Below, piece after piece: positions 15,037 to 23,784 of a DNA stretch of 64,000 nucleotides. The position numbers and the translations under genes are program-made. The notes below the pieces were generated by a model. It worked only from the letters and a program-made list of their open reading frames with translations, had not been told where the DNA came from and did not search any database. The stretch's first letter is position 1; the number at the start of each line of letters is the position of its first letter. Origin of the DNA: Streptomyces diastatochromogenes (GTDB lineage Bacteria; Actinomycetota; Actinomycetes; Streptomycetales; Streptomycetaceae); NCBI RefSeq assembly GCF_002242805.1, contig NZ_MCGQ01000041.1, positions 160,811-224,810 on the forward strand, read 5' to 3'.

Positions 15037-16367
15037 CACAGAGAAGGCTCCACCTCAACGCGTTCCTGATGAGCACCGGCCATCACGAGGCATCGTGGCG
15101 GCTGCCGGAGAGCGATCCGTACGCGCACGTCGATCTGGACCACTACGTGCGGCTCGCCCGGATCGCCGAGCGCGGCACCTTCGACTCGCTCTTCCTGGCC
15201 GACGGCCCGCACCTGTGGGGCAGCATCGCCCAGCGCCCGGCCGGCGCCCTGGAACCGCTCACCCTGCTCACCGCCCTGGCGACGGCCACCGAGCACATCG
15301 GTCTGATCGCCACCGCCTCCACCTCCTACAACTCCCCCTACAACCTGGCCCGCAAGTTCGCCTCGCTGGACATCATCAGCGGCGGCCGGGCCGGCTGGAA
15401 CATCGTGACCACGGCGGGTGCCGAGGCCGCGCGCAACTTCGGCCTGGACGCGGAACCCGCGCACGCCGAGCGGTACGCCCGGGCCGCCGAGTTCCTCGAC
15501 GTGGCCCTCAAGCTCTGGGACAGCTGGGAGGACGACGCGATCGTCGCCGACAAGGCGGCCGGGGTCTGGGGCGACGACGCCAAGATCCATCCGCCCCGGC
15601 ACCAGGGGACGTACTTCAGCGTCGAGGGCGCGCTCAACGTGCCGCGCTCCCCGCAGGGCTATCCGCTGCTGGTGCAGGCGGGCTCCTCCGAGGACGGCAA
15701 GGCCTTCGCCGCCCGGTACGCGGAGGCGGTGATCACCGCCCAGCAGACACTGCGGGACGCGCAGGCCTTCTACGGCGACCTCAAGTCCCGTACCGCACAG
15801 GCCGGAAGGGACCCCGAGCACATCAAGGTGCTGCCCGGCATCGTCCCGGTGATCGGCGCCACGGAGGCCGAGGCGCGGGCCGCCGAGCAGTTGCTGGAGG
15901 ACCACATCGTGTACGACCACGGGGTGAGCCGCCTGGAGAGCCTGCTGCAACTGCCCTCCGGAACACTGGAGTTGGATGCCCAGCTCCCCGCCGACCTGCC
16001 GCCCGAGTCCGCCATCGAGGGCGCCAAGAGCCGCTACACGCTGATCGTGGAGCTGGCCCGGCGCGAGCGGCTGACCGTACGGCAGCTGATCGGACGGCTC
16101 GGCGGCGGACGCGGGCACCTCACCTTCGCCGGGACACCCGAGCAGGTCGCCGACCAGATCGAGACCTGGTTCACCCAGGGCGCCGCCGACGGCTTCAACA
16201 TCATGCCGGCGGTGCTGCCCTCCGGTCTGGAGACGTTCGTCGAGCACGTCGTACCGATCCTGCGCACCCGCGGCCTGCTCCGCACCGCCTACGGCCCCCG
16301 CCAGACCCTGCGGGAGCGCTACGGCCTCCCCCGCCCCGCCAACCAGCACACCGCAGCCCTCGTCTGA
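15033..16367 (+). CDS. FMN-dependent monooxygenase, NtaA/SnaA/DszA family
   Basis: The 444-residue protein belongs to the luciferase-like flavin monooxygenases of the nitrilotriacetate/dibenzothiophene-sulfone type. Supporting segments are the start RRLHLNAFLMSTGHHEASWR, FDSLFLADGP, SGGRAGWNIVTT and the late GTPEQVADQIETWF. These enzymes use reduced FMN from a separate reductase. Here the likely reaction is oxidative C-S cleavage of imported sulfonates to release sulfite, an inference from the ssu genes in front. The GTG start overlaps the ssuB stop and has GGAGG 7 nt upstream. No flavin reductase gene is visible in the operon, so the electron donor must come from elsewhere. Confidence 0.88.
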   Translation: MTQRRLHLNAFLMSTGHHEASWRLPESDPYAHVDLDHYVRLARIAERGTFDSLFLADGPHLWGSIAQRPAGALEPLTLLTALATATEHIGLIATASTSYNSPYNLARKFASLDIISGGRAGWNIVTTAGAEAARNFGLDAEPAHAERYARAAEFLDVALKLWDSWEDDAIVADKAAGVWGDDAKIHPPRHQGTYFSVEGALNVPRSPQGYPLLVQAGSSEDGKAFAARYAEAVITAQQTLRDAQAFYGDLKSRTAQAGRDPEHIKVLPGIVPVIGATEAEARAAEQLLEDHIVYDHGVSRLESLLQLPSGTLELDAQLPADLPPESAIEGAKSRYTLIVELARRERLTVRQLIGRLGGGRGHLTFAGTPEQVADQIETWFTQGAADGFNIMPAVLPSGLETFVEHVVPILRTRGLLRTAYGPRQTLRERYGLPRPANQHTAALV

Positions 16368-16408
16368 CTCGCATGACTCATCCGACTCGTCTGAAAGGAC
16401 CAGCGACC

Positions 16409-17299
16409 ATGTCCATCGGGATCACCAAGGTCACCGCACGCATCGGCGCCCGGGTCTCCGGCGTCGACATCACCCGGCCCCTCGCCCCGGAGCAGGTCGC
16501 CGCGCTCCGCGAGGCCCTGAACGCCCACAAGGCGCTCGTCTTCGACGCCCAGGGCCTGGACGACGCCGGCCAGCAGGCCTTCGCCCGGCACTTCGGCGAC
16601 CTGACCACCGCCCACCCGACGGTCGGCGCCGTCGAGGGTGCCCCGAACGTGCTGCCCGTGGACAGCGAGCGCGGCCGCGCCAACCACTGGCACACGGACG
16701 TCACCTTCGTCCTCAACCCGCCGCAGGCCAGCACCCTGCGCTCGATCACCGTCCCGCCGTACGGCGGCGAGACCCTGATCGCCAACGCGGCCGCCGCCTA
16801 CCGCGACCTGCCCGAGCCGCTGCGCCGGCTGGCCGACACCCTGTGGGCCGAGCACACCAACGACTACGACTACGCGGTGCCGGACGAGGAGATCGACGAG
16901 GAGAAGGCGGCCCAGCGCGCCCAGTTCACGTCCATCGAGTACCGCACCGCGCACCCGGTGGTCCGCGTCCACCCGCTGACCGGCGAACGCGGGCTGTTCA
17001 TCGGCGGGTTCGCGCAGCGGATCACCGGCCTGTCGGTGGGCGAGTCCCGCAGGATCCTCGACCTGCTCCAGGCGTACGTCACCCGCCCGGAGAACATCCT
17101 GCGCTGGCGCTGGTCGGAGAACCAGCTGGTCCTCTTCGACAACCGGATCACCCAGCACTACGCCATCGACAACTACGACGGGCAGCCGCGCCGTCTGCAC
17201 CGGGTGACCGTCGCCGGTGACGTCCCGGTCGGCATCGAGGGCAAGGAGAGCTACTCGATCGAGGGCGACGCCTCGCACTACACACCCGTGGCCGCGTAA
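16409..17299 (+). CDS. TauD/TfdA-type 2-oxoglutarate/Fe(II) dioxygenase
   Basis: This 296-residue enzyme would hydroxylate a sulfonate or sulfate ester next to the heteroatom, releasing sulfite or sulfate. The iron-binding facial triad is visible: H95 and D97 in NHWHTDVTF and the distal H250 in ITQHYAIDNYDG, followed by an Arg-rich 2-oxoglutarate-binding stretch (PRRLHRVTV). Similarity to both taurine dioxygenase and alkylsulfatase AtsK makes the exact substrate uncertain. AAAGGAC precedes the ATG. It is the last gene of the sulfonate operon and is followed by a strong hairpin terminator. Two chemically different desulfonation enzymes in one operon suggest broad substrate use. Confidence 0.9.
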   Translation: MSIGITKVTARIGARVSGVDITRPLAPEQVAALREALNAHKALVFDAQGLDDAGQQAFARHFGDLTTAHPTVGAVEGAPNVLPVDSERGRANHWHTDVTFVLNPPQASTLRSITVPPYGGETLIANAAAAYRDLPEPLRRLADTLWAEHTNDYDYAVPDEEIDEEKAAQRAQFTSIEYRTAHPVVRVHPLTGERGLFIGGFAQRITGLSVGESRRILDLLQAYVTRPENILRWRWSENQLVLFDNRITQHYAIDNYDGQPRRLHRVTVAGDVPVGIEGKESYSIEGDASHYTPVAA

Positions 17300-17336
17300 C
17301 GTCGCACTCACCCTGCGTACAGGGGGTGTCCGCATA

Positions 17337-17374
17337 CTGGGCGGCTCGTTCGCGTGAGCGGACGGGCCGCCCAG
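17337..17374 (+). terminator. Terminator of the sulfonate operon
   Basis: CTGGGCGGC (17337-17345) pairs with GCCGCCCAG (17366-17374). The arm-to-arm interior can extend the stem around a GTGA turn. A second tiny hairpin, GGGC-GTTTTT-GCCC, follows at about 17382-17395. It lies 37 nt after the dioxygenase stop. Confidence 0.75.
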
Positions 17375-17421
17375 ACTGTGGGCGTTTTTGCCCACTCTTC
17401 AGCACTGGACGAGCCGCGCCG

Positions 17422-18810
17422 ATGCCCAGCACCACCACCGAGACGCCACCGCAGCAGCGGGACGGTGTCTCCCTCTCCCACGGTCTCAAGCAGCGCCACC
17501 TGTCGATGATCGCCCTCGGCGGTGTGATCGGCGCGGGCCTGTTCGTCGGCTCCGGCGCGGGTATCGCCGCGGCCGGACCGTCCATCGTGCTCGCCTTCAC
17601 CCTCTCCGGCCTCCTGGTGATGCTGGTGATGCGGATGCTCGGCGAGATGTCGGCCGCCCACCCGTCCTCGGGTTCCTTCTCCGCGCACGCCGAGCGGGCG
17701 ATGGGCCCGTGGGCGGGCTTCACCGCGGGCTGGTCCTTCTGGGTGCTGCTGTGCACGGCCGTCGGCCTGGAGGGCATCGCCGCCGCGAACATCGTCACCG
17801 GCTGGCTGCCGGGCACCCCACAGTGGGCCTGGGTCGCCCTGTTCATGCTGGTGTTCTGCGGGGCGAACCTGGCCGCGGTGAAGAACTTCGGCGAGTTCGA
17901 GTTCTGGTTCGCGGCCCTGAAGGTCGGCGCGATCTCGCTCTTCCTCGTCCTCGGCGGGCTGGCCATCGCCGGCGTACTCCCCGGCACGGACGCCCCGGGC
18001 ACCGCGAACCTCACCCACTTCTTCCCGCACGGCGGCGAGGGTCTTATCGTCGGCCTGCTCGCCTCCGTCTTCGCCTACGGCGGCCTGGAGACGGTCACGA
18101 TCGCGGCCGCCGAGTCCGAGAACCCGGTCAAGGGCGTGGCGAGCGCGGTCCGCACGGCGATGTGGCGCATCGCGCTGTTCTACATCGGGTCGATGGCGGT
18201 CGTGATCACGCTCGTCCCGTGGGACTCGAAGGACATCGCGAACCCGGACAAGGGGCCGTACGTCGCCGCCCTCGACCATCTCGGCATCCCCGGCGCCGGC
18301 CAGGTGATGAAGGTCGTCGTCCTCGTCGCCCTGCTCTCCGCGATGAACGCCAACATCTACGGCTCCTCGCGCATCGCCTACTCGCTGGTGGAGCGGGGTC
18401 AGGGCCCCAAGGTCCTGGCGAAGGTCTCCGGCGGGGTCCCGCGCATCGCCGTCCTCACCTCCTCCGTCTTCGGCTTCGTGTGCGTGCTGCTCAGCTACTG
18501 GCGGCCGGACGACGTCTTCCCCTGGCTGCTGAACATGATCGGCGCGGTGATCCTGGTCGTCTGGATCTTCATCGCGGTCTCCCAGCTGGTGTTGCGGCGG
18601 CGCGTGGAGCGGGAGGCGCCGGAGAAGCTGGTCGTACGGATGTGGGGGTTCCCCTGGCTGACGTGGGTCGCGCTGGCGGGCATGGCGGCGATCTTCGTGC
18701 TGATGGCGCGGGAGGAAGGCACCCGCGTTCAGCTGTACTCGACCGGTGGGATGACGTTGTTCCTCGCGGCCGTGGGGTACGTGTGGCAGCGGGTGCGGGC
18801 CAGGTCCTGA
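17422..18810 (+). CDS. APC-family amino-acid permease (paralogue of 4536-5963)
   Basis: The 462-residue membrane protein carries the same signature as the first permease in this window (LGGVIGAGLFVGSGAG, GEMSAAHPSSGSFSAHAERA, FGEFEFWFA). About 12 helices are expected. It imports amino acids by proton symport; the substrate is unknown, with GABA-like or D-amino acids possible. Similarity extends over the whole length, so the two genes are duplicates within about 13 kb. The ATG at 17422 has only a weak ribosome binding site. A 14-bp terminator stem follows at 18840. Confidence 0.9.
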   Translation: MPSTTTETPPQQRDGVSLSHGLKQRHLSMIALGGVIGAGLFVGSGAGIAAAGPSIVLAFTLSGLLVMLVMRMLGEMSAAHPSSGSFSAHAERAMGPWAGFTAGWSFWVLLCTAVGLEGIAAANIVTGWLPGTPQWAWVALFMLVFCGANLAAVKNFGEFEFWFAALKVGAISLFLVLGGLAIAGVLPGTDAPGTANLTHFFPHGGEGLIVGLLASVFAYGGLETVTIAAAESENPVKGVASAVRTAMWRIALFYIGSMAVVITLVPWDSKDIANPDKGPYVAALDHLGIPGAGQVMKVVVLVALLSAMNANIYGSSRIAYSLVERGQGPKVLAKVSGGVPRIAVLTSSVFGFVCVLLSYWRPDDVFPWLLNMIGAVILVVWIFIAVSQLVLRRRVEREAPEKLVVRMWGFPWLTWVALAGMAAIFVLMAREEGTRVQLYSTGGMTLFLAAVGYVWQRVRARS

Positions 18811-18839
18811 CCTCGCCCTTCCCCTTCGAGCCCCTCCCG

Positions 18840-18872
18840 AAAGACCCCCGCGGTGCACCCGCGGGGGTCTTT
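18840..18872 (+). terminator. Strong rho-independent-type terminator
   Basis: AAAGACCCCCGCGG (18840-18853) pairs perfectly with CCGCGGGGGTCTTT (18859-18872) around a 5-nt loop and is followed by more T residues. It separates the permease gene from the sodF promoter. Confidence 0.9.
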
Positions 18873-18889
18873 TTGTTGCTAGCGTGTAG

Positions 18890-18906
18890 TTGCAAGCTCT
18901 TTGCAA
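18890..18906 (+). promoter_or_regulatory. Nur box (nickel-responsive operator) of sodF
   Basis: TTGCAA-GCTCT-TTGCAA is a perfect inverted repeat with 5-nt spacing. It contains the published Streptomyces Nur site, TGCAA-N5-TTGCA. It lies 25 nt upstream of the SOD start codon. In S. coelicolor, Nur with nickel represses the iron SOD gene from such a site. Function here is inferred from the exact match and position. Confidence 0.85.
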
Positions 18907-18931
18907 TAAGAGGTTCGAAGGGGAACGACCC

Positions 18932-19579
18932 ATGCCCATCTACACGCTGCCCGACCTGCCCTACGACTACTCCGCGCTCGCCCCCGTGATCAGCCCCGAG
19001 ATCATCGAGCTGCACCACGACAAGCACCACGCCGCCTATGTGAAGGGCGCCAACGACACGCTGGAGCAGCTCGCCGAGGCGCGGGACAAGGAGTCGTGGG
19101 GCTCGATCAACGGCCTGGAGAAGAACCTGGCCTTCCACCTCTCCGGGCACATCCTGCACAGCATCTACTGGCAGAACATGACCGGCCCGAAGGACGGCGG
19201 CGGCGAGCCTCTGGCGCAGGACGGTGTGGGTGAGCTGGCGGAGGCGATCAGGGAGTCCTTCGGTTCCTTCGCCGCCTTCAGGACACAGCTGTCCAAGGCG
19301 GCGGCCACCACCCAGGGTTCGGGCTGGGGTGTGCTGGCGTACGAGCCGCTGAGCGGGCGGCTGATCGTGGAGCAGGTCTACGACCACCAGGGCAACGTCG
19401 GCCAGGGCACGACCCCAATCCTGGTCTTCGACGCCTGGGAGCACGCCTTCTACCTCCAGTACAGGAACCAGAAGGTGGACTTCGTCGAGGCGATGTGGCA
19501 GGTCGTCAACTGGCAGGACGTGGCCCGCCGGTACACGGCGGCCAAGTCCCGCACGGACGTGCTCCTGCTCGCCCCCTGA
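18932..19579 (+). CDS. sodF: Iron (Fe/Mn-family) superoxide dismutase
   Basis: This cytoplasmic enzyme dismutates superoxide. The 215-residue protein starts MPIYTLPDLPYDYSAL and has the family's HHDKHHAAYV segment. The second metal His is in FHLSGHILHS and the metal ligand signature is DAWEHAFYLQY. The ATG at 18932 has GAAGGGGA upstream; an upstream GTG would cross the Nur box and is rejected. The Nur box indicates repression when nickel is available, the condition in which the nickel SOD takes over. I therefore assign it as iron-dependent SodF rather than manganese SOD. A terminator follows at 19649. Confidence 0.95.
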   Translation: MPIYTLPDLPYDYSALAPVISPEIIELHHDKHHAAYVKGANDTLEQLAEARDKESWGSINGLEKNLAFHLSGHILHSIYWQNMTGPKDGGGEPLAQDGVGELAEAIRESFGSFAAFRTQLSKAAATTQGSGWGVLAYEPLSGRLIVEQVYDHQGNVGQGTTPILVFDAWEHAFYLQYRNQKVDFVEAMWQVVNWQDVARRYTAAKSRTDVLLLAP

Positions 19580-19648
19580 GGCGCCCCGAAGTGTCCTGCC
19601 TCGTGATCGTCTTCTCACCCTTCACGTTGGCAGGCGGATGAAAGGAGG

Positions 19649-19675
19649 CCCCCGCGAGGACCTGACTCGCGGGGG
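19649..19675 (+). terminator. Terminator after sodF
   Basis: CCCCCGCGAG (19649-19658) pairs with CTCGCGGGGG (19666-19675) around a 7-nt loop, followed by TCTTC. It lies 69 nt after the sodF stop. Confidence 0.8.
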
Positions 19676-19769
19676 TCTTCCCCACCCCGGGGGTCCACCG
19701 ATCGGCTGACGGCAAGTTCAACCGAGCACCCGTGTCCGCCAAATGCCCTGCTCAGCAAGGCTTTTGGGT

Positions 19770-21989
19770 ATGAACTCACTGACTGTGCGCATGGCGCGCT
19801 GGAGCGCCAGGCATCCCTGGCGGGCCCTCCTCGGCTGGCTGCTCTTCGTGGCGCTGTGCCTGGGCGTCGGCAGCGCCGTAGGCACCAACAGCGCGAAGAC
19901 GGCCGACTACCGGGTGGGCGAGGCCGGCCGGGCCGAGACCATGGCCGACGAAGGGCACCTGGGACGCCTGTCCACCGAACAGATCCTGATCTCCGCCCGG
20001 TCGGGCCCCCTGGACGAAGGACCCGCGGCTTCCGCCGTCCGCGAGCTGACCGGACGCATGCGGCACCTGCCCGAGGTCGCGGACGTGGCCGACCCGGTGC
20101 GGTCCTCCGACGGACGCGTCCTCATGGTCGAGGTGTCGCTCAAGGGCGAGGAACTGGACGCCGACCACAAGGTCGGCGCGCTCCTCGCGCAGACCCGGGC
20201 GGTACAGCGGGCACACCCCGGCCTGCTCGTGCAGGAGACCGGATCCCCCTCCGTCAGCAAGGGAGTCGACCAGCAGCGCGACGACGACCTGGCCCTGTCC
20301 GAGAAGATCAGCCTGCCCGTCACCCTCGTCACCCTGCTGATCGTGTTCGGCTCACTCACCATGGCCGCCGTACCGCTGCTGCTCGCGCTGTCGTCGATCG
20401 CGGCGGCCGTCGGACTGGCGATGGTCGCCTCGCACCTCACCCCCGACGCCGGGGTCGGCAAGAACGTCATCCTCATGATCGGCCTCGCGGTCGGCGTCGA
20501 CTACACGCTCTTCCACCTCAAGCGGGAGCGGGAGGAGCGCGCCCGCTCCGGTGGCCGGCTCGGGACGGAGGCACTGGTGGAGCTGGCGGCGGCGACGTCC
20601 GGGCGGGCCGTCGTCGTCTCCGGTCTCGCGGTCGTCGCCTCCACCGCCACGCTGTACCTGGCCTCGGACGTGATCTTCTCCTCGCTCGCCACCGGCACGA
20701 TCGTGGTCGTACTGGTCGCGGTGGCCAGCTCCCTGACCGCGCTGCCGGCACTCCTGACCGTGCTGGGCAAGCGGGCCGAGCGCAGGGAGCGGATGGGGGT
20801 CCCCCCGCTCGAGCGAAGCCGAGAGTGGGGGAGGGCGGTGCACGGCAAGCCCGCCCGGCGCCCGCGCGGCGGGAGGGACGGCTGGTTGTGGTCCGCGCTG
20901 CTGCGCCCCGCCGCCCGGCATCCGCTCGCCACCCTGTGCTGCTCGGTCCTCGCCCTGCTCGCCCTCACCCTCCCCCTGACCGGCCTGCGGATCACCGAGA
21001 TGAGCCGGGACACCCACTCCCGCGCGATCCCCGAGATGCGGGTGTACGACCGGCTCAACGCGGAGTTCCCCGACCGGCGGGTCGCCCACCAGGTCGTCGT
21101 ACAGGCCCCTGCCTCGCGCTCCGCCCAGGTCACCTCGGAACTGCGCGCACTGGCCCACCGGGCCGCCGCCGACCCGCTGTTCACCGACTACGCCCGCATC
21201 CGCACCGCCGCCGACCACCGCACCAGCACCCTGGAGCTGCGGGTGCCGTACCTGGGCAACTCCCCTCAGGCCGAGGCCTCCCTGAAGCATCTGCGGCACG
21301 ACTACCTGCCCGCCACGGTCGGCCGGATCAGCGGCGCGCGGTACGGCGTGAGCGGTGACGTGGCCCGCTACGCCGACTATCCGGCCCATCAGGACGGCAA
21401 ACTGCCCCTGGTCCTGGGCGCACTGCTGCTGGTGACGTTCCTGATGACGCTGTACGCGTTCCGCTCGGTCGTGCTCGGCGTGCTCGGTGTCGTACTGAAC
21501 CTGCTGTCGGCGGCGGCCGCGCTCGGTCTGCTCGTGCTGGTCTTCCAGCACACCTGGGCCGAGGGGCTGCTGGACTTCCGCTCCACCGGGTCGATCGGTT
21601 CGCGGGTGCCGCTGTTCCTGTTCGTGATCCTCTTCGGTCTGTCGATGGACTACCAGGTGTTCGTGGTCAGCCGGATCCGGGAGGCGGTGCTCGCCGGCAC
21701 GCCCACCCGGCAGGCTGTCGTCGAGGGCGTCCGGCGGTCGGCGAGCGTGGTGACCAGCGCGGCCGTGATCATGACGACCGTCTTCGTGAGCTTCGTCTTC
21801 CTGCACATCATCGAGATGAAGCAGATCGGATTCGTGCTCGCCGCTGCCGTCCTGCTGGACGCCTTCGTGGTGCGCGTGCTGATCCTGCCGGCGGCCCTGC
21901 TGCTGTTCGGCGCGCGCGCCTGGTGGCCCGTGCGGCCGTCGGAAACCGAGGTCCCCGGCCCGAACCCCGCGCTGGTGGACGTAGGTTGA
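19770..21989 (+). CDS. MMPL-family RND-type membrane transporter
   Basis: The roughly 739-residue protein has two repeats of a large extracytoplasmic loop plus a membrane bundle, as in MmpL lipid or drug exporters. Helix segments with proton-relay motifs are visible: IGLAVGVDYTLFHLKREREE and FGLSMDYQVFVVSRIREAV. The cytoplasmic loop between halves contains an in-frame interspersed repeat (20794-20833). I chose the ATG at 19770 because the sequence MNSLTVRMARWSARHPW is the family's usual start; an in-frame ATG at 19743 is also possible. The two-component genes start 5 nt after its stop, so export is probably controlled by or sensed with that system. Cargo is unknown. Confidence 0.9.
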   Translation: MNSLTVRMARWSARHPWRALLGWLLFVALCLGVGSAVGTNSAKTADYRVGEAGRAETMADEGHLGRLSTEQILISARSGPLDEGPAASAVRELTGRMRHLPEVADVADPVRSSDGRVLMVEVSLKGEELDADHKVGALLAQTRAVQRAHPGLLVQETGSPSVSKGVDQQRDDDLALSEKISLPVTLVTLLIVFGSLTMAAVPLLLALSSIAAAVGLAMVASHLTPDAGVGKNVILMIGLAVGVDYTLFHLKREREERARSGGRLGTEALVELAAATSGRAVVVSGLAVVASTATLYLASDVIFSSLATGTIVVVLVAVASSLTALPALLTVLGKRAERRERMGVPPLERSREWGRAVHGKPARRPRGGRDGWLWSALLRPAARHPLATLCCSVLALLALTLPLTGLRITEMSRDTHSRAIPEMRVYDRLNAEFPDRRVAHQVVVQAPASRSAQVTSELRALAHRAAADPLFTDYARIRTAADHRTSTLELRVPYLGNSPQAEASLKHLRHDYLPATVGRISGARYGVSGDVARYADYPAHQDGKLPLVLGALLLVTFLMTLYAFRSVVLGVLGVVLNLLSAAAALGLLVLVFQHTWAEGLLDFRSTGSIGSRVPLFLFVILFGLSMDYQVFVVSRIREAVLAGTPTRQAVVEGVRRSASVVTSAAVIMTTVFVSFVFLHIIEMKQIGFVLAAAVLLDAFVVRVLILPAALLLFGARAWWPVRPSETEVPGPNPALVDVG
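20794..20833 (+). repeat. Interspersed Streptomyces repeat inside the MMPL gene
   Basis: The core CCCCCCGCTCGAGCGAAGCC is followed by GAGAGTGGGGGAG and preceded by GGGGGT, a family I recognise from many Streptomyces genomes. It is read in frame as MGVPPLERSREWGR (residues about 342-355) in a cytosolic loop. This copy is unrelated in sequence to those at 3779 and 51249. Confidence 0.7.
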
Positions 21990-21994
21990 CAGGT

Positions 21995-23152
21995 ATGGTC
22001 ACGACCGCCGACGCCCTCTGGGCGACCTCGCTGCGCCGCTGGAACGTGGTGTGCCGGCTCCTGTTCGCCGCGATGGCGGTCGGGATCACCGCGCTGAGCC
22101 AGGGCGCCGACCGGTACGCGGCCCTCGCCCTGCTGGGCAGTGTGGCCCTGTGTTTCGTCGTGCTGGACCGCCGCCCCGCCCATCCCGTCGTACGGCCGCA
22201 CGGGTATCTCGCGGTGCTGGTGATCGCGCTCGCCGGTCTCGCCTACCTGGGGACCAGTTACGCGGCCCTGTTCATGGTCACGCTGCCGCACTACTGGATG
22301 TTCGGCCGCACCCCGAGGATCTCCCTCGCCTTCCTGGGGCTGGCCACCACCGGCACGCTGCTGGGCGGCTGGGTGCGGCAGGGCTGGTCCGGCAAGTTCT
22401 TCGGCGAGACGGTGGTGGGCACGCTGATCGTGGTGGCGGTCGGGGTGCTGATCGGGCTGTGGGCGCGCGCGGTGGTCGAGCAGAGCAGCGAACGCGCGCG
22501 GCTGATCATGGAATTGGAGCGCACGCAGGCCGAGCTGACCCAGGCGCATCTGCGGCAGGGCGCGGCGGAGGAACGGGAGCGGATGGCACGGGAGATCCAC
22601 GACACGCTCGCGCAGGGCTTCGCCTCGATCGTCGTCCTGGCGGAGGCGGCCCGGGACGGCCTGGCCACCGACCCCGCACGCAGCGCCCGGCAGCTGGTCT
22701 CGATCGAGTCGACCGCCCGGGAGAACCTGGCGGAGGCCAGGGAGTTGGTCGGCTCGGCCCGGCCGGGCGGCGCGCACCCCGGCTCGGTGGCGCAGACCCT
22801 GCAGCGGATCGTCGACCGGTTCGCCGAGGACACCGGGCTGACCGTGGACGCGGAGCTGGCCGACCTCGACTGCGACCAGCAGACCCGGATCGCGCTGCTG
22901 CGCTGCACCCAGGAGGCCCTGGCCAACGTGCGCAAGCATGCCCGGGCCTCGACGGTCGGGGTGCTGCTGGCCCGGCGTCCGCACGGCGTGGAACTGGAGG
23001 TCACGGACGACGGCACCGGATTCGTGGTCGGGGCCTCCACGGGCTTCGGCCTCGACGGGATGCGCAAACGGCTCGCCGAACTGGGCGGGCGGCTGACGGT
23101 GACCAGCTCGGTGGGGGACGGGACCCGGATCCTGGCGGTGATTCCGGCATGA
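21995..23152 (+). CDS. Sensor histidine kinase (NarL-type, HisKA_3)
   Basis: The 385-residue membrane kinase has about five or six hydrophobic segments (residues 18-160), a short coiled region and the phosphoacceptor motif REIHDTLAQGFA with H202. The C-terminal ATPase domain has N-box CTQEALANVRKHA and G-box DDGTGFVVG plus GFGLDGMRKRL. It has no large extracellular domain, so it probably senses within or at the membrane. The ATG at 21995 lies 5 nt after the MMPL stop. Its stop overlaps the response-regulator start (ATGA), giving tight coupling with the partner gene. Confidence 0.93.
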   Translation: MVTTADALWATSLRRWNVVCRLLFAAMAVGITALSQGADRYAALALLGSVALCFVVLDRRPAHPVVRPHGYLAVLVIALAGLAYLGTSYAALFMVTLPHYWMFGRTPRISLAFLGLATTGTLLGGWVRQGWSGKFFGETVVGTLIVVAVGVLIGLWARAVVEQSSERARLIMELERTQAELTQAHLRQGAAEERERMAREIHDTLAQGFASIVVLAEAARDGLATDPARSARQLVSIESTARENLAEARELVGSARPGGAHPGSVAQTLQRIVDRFAEDTGLTVDAELADLDCDQQTRIALLRCTQEALANVRKHARASTVGVLLARRPHGVELEVTDDGTGFVVGASTGFGLDGMRKRLAELGGRLTVTSSVGDGTRILAVIPA

Positions 23153-23784
23153 GCGAAGAGGTGCTGCGGGTCGTCGTGGTGGACGACCACACCGTGATGC
23201 GGGCCGGGGTGATCGCGCTGCTCGACGGCGAGGAGGACATCGAGGTCGTGGGCGAGGCGAGCGACGGCCGCGCCGCCCTCGGTCTGGTCGCCAGCCACAA
23301 CCCGGACGTGGCCCTGGTAGACCTGCGCATGCCCGTGCTGGACGGGGTCGCGACGACCACCGAGATCGTCGCCCGGCACCCGCGCACCCGCGTGCTGATC
23401 CTCACCACGTACGACACCGACGCCGACATCGAGCGCGGGGTCGAGGCCGGTGCCATCGGCTATCTGCTCAAGGACACCACCAGGGAACAGCTGGTCGACG
23501 CGATCCGCTCGGCCGCGCGCGGTGAGACCGTCCTCGCCCCCCGGGTGGCGGAGAAGCTGGTGGCCCGTATGCGGCGCCCGGTCCAGGATCCGCTGACCGC
23601 CCGCGAGACCGACGTCCTCGACGCGGTGGCGGACGGGCTCACGAACGCCGAGATCGGCCGCCGTCTGGTCATCTCCGAGGCCACCGTCAAGACGCATCTG
23701 CTGCGTCTCTTCGCCAAGCTGGACGTCAACGACCGGACGCGGGCGGTGGTGGTGGCCATGGAGCGGGGGCTGCTGCGGCGGTGA
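23149..23784 (+). CDS. NarL/LuxR-type response regulator
   Basis: This is the partner of the kinase just upstream. The 211-residue protein has a receiver domain with acidic pocket VVDDH (about 11-14), phosphoacceptor D58 in ALVDLRMPVLDG, and T/K switch residues in ILTTYDTD and LLKDTTREQ. A LuxR helix-turn-helix follows at about 148-205 (LTARETDVLDAVADGLTNAE). Likely targets include the upstream MMPL gene; this is inference from gene order. It is immediately followed by a convergent phosphatase gene with no spacer. Confidence 0.94.
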   Translation: MSEEVLRVVVVDDHTVMRAGVIALLDGEEDIEVVGEASDGRAALGLVASHNPDVALVDLRMPVLDGVATTTEIVARHPRTRVLILTTYDTDADIERGVEAGAIGYLLKDTTREQLVDAIRSAARGETVLAPRVAEKLVARMRRPVQDPLTARETDVLDAVADGLTNAEIGRRLVISEATVKTHLLRLFAKLDVNDRTRAVVVAMERGLLRR

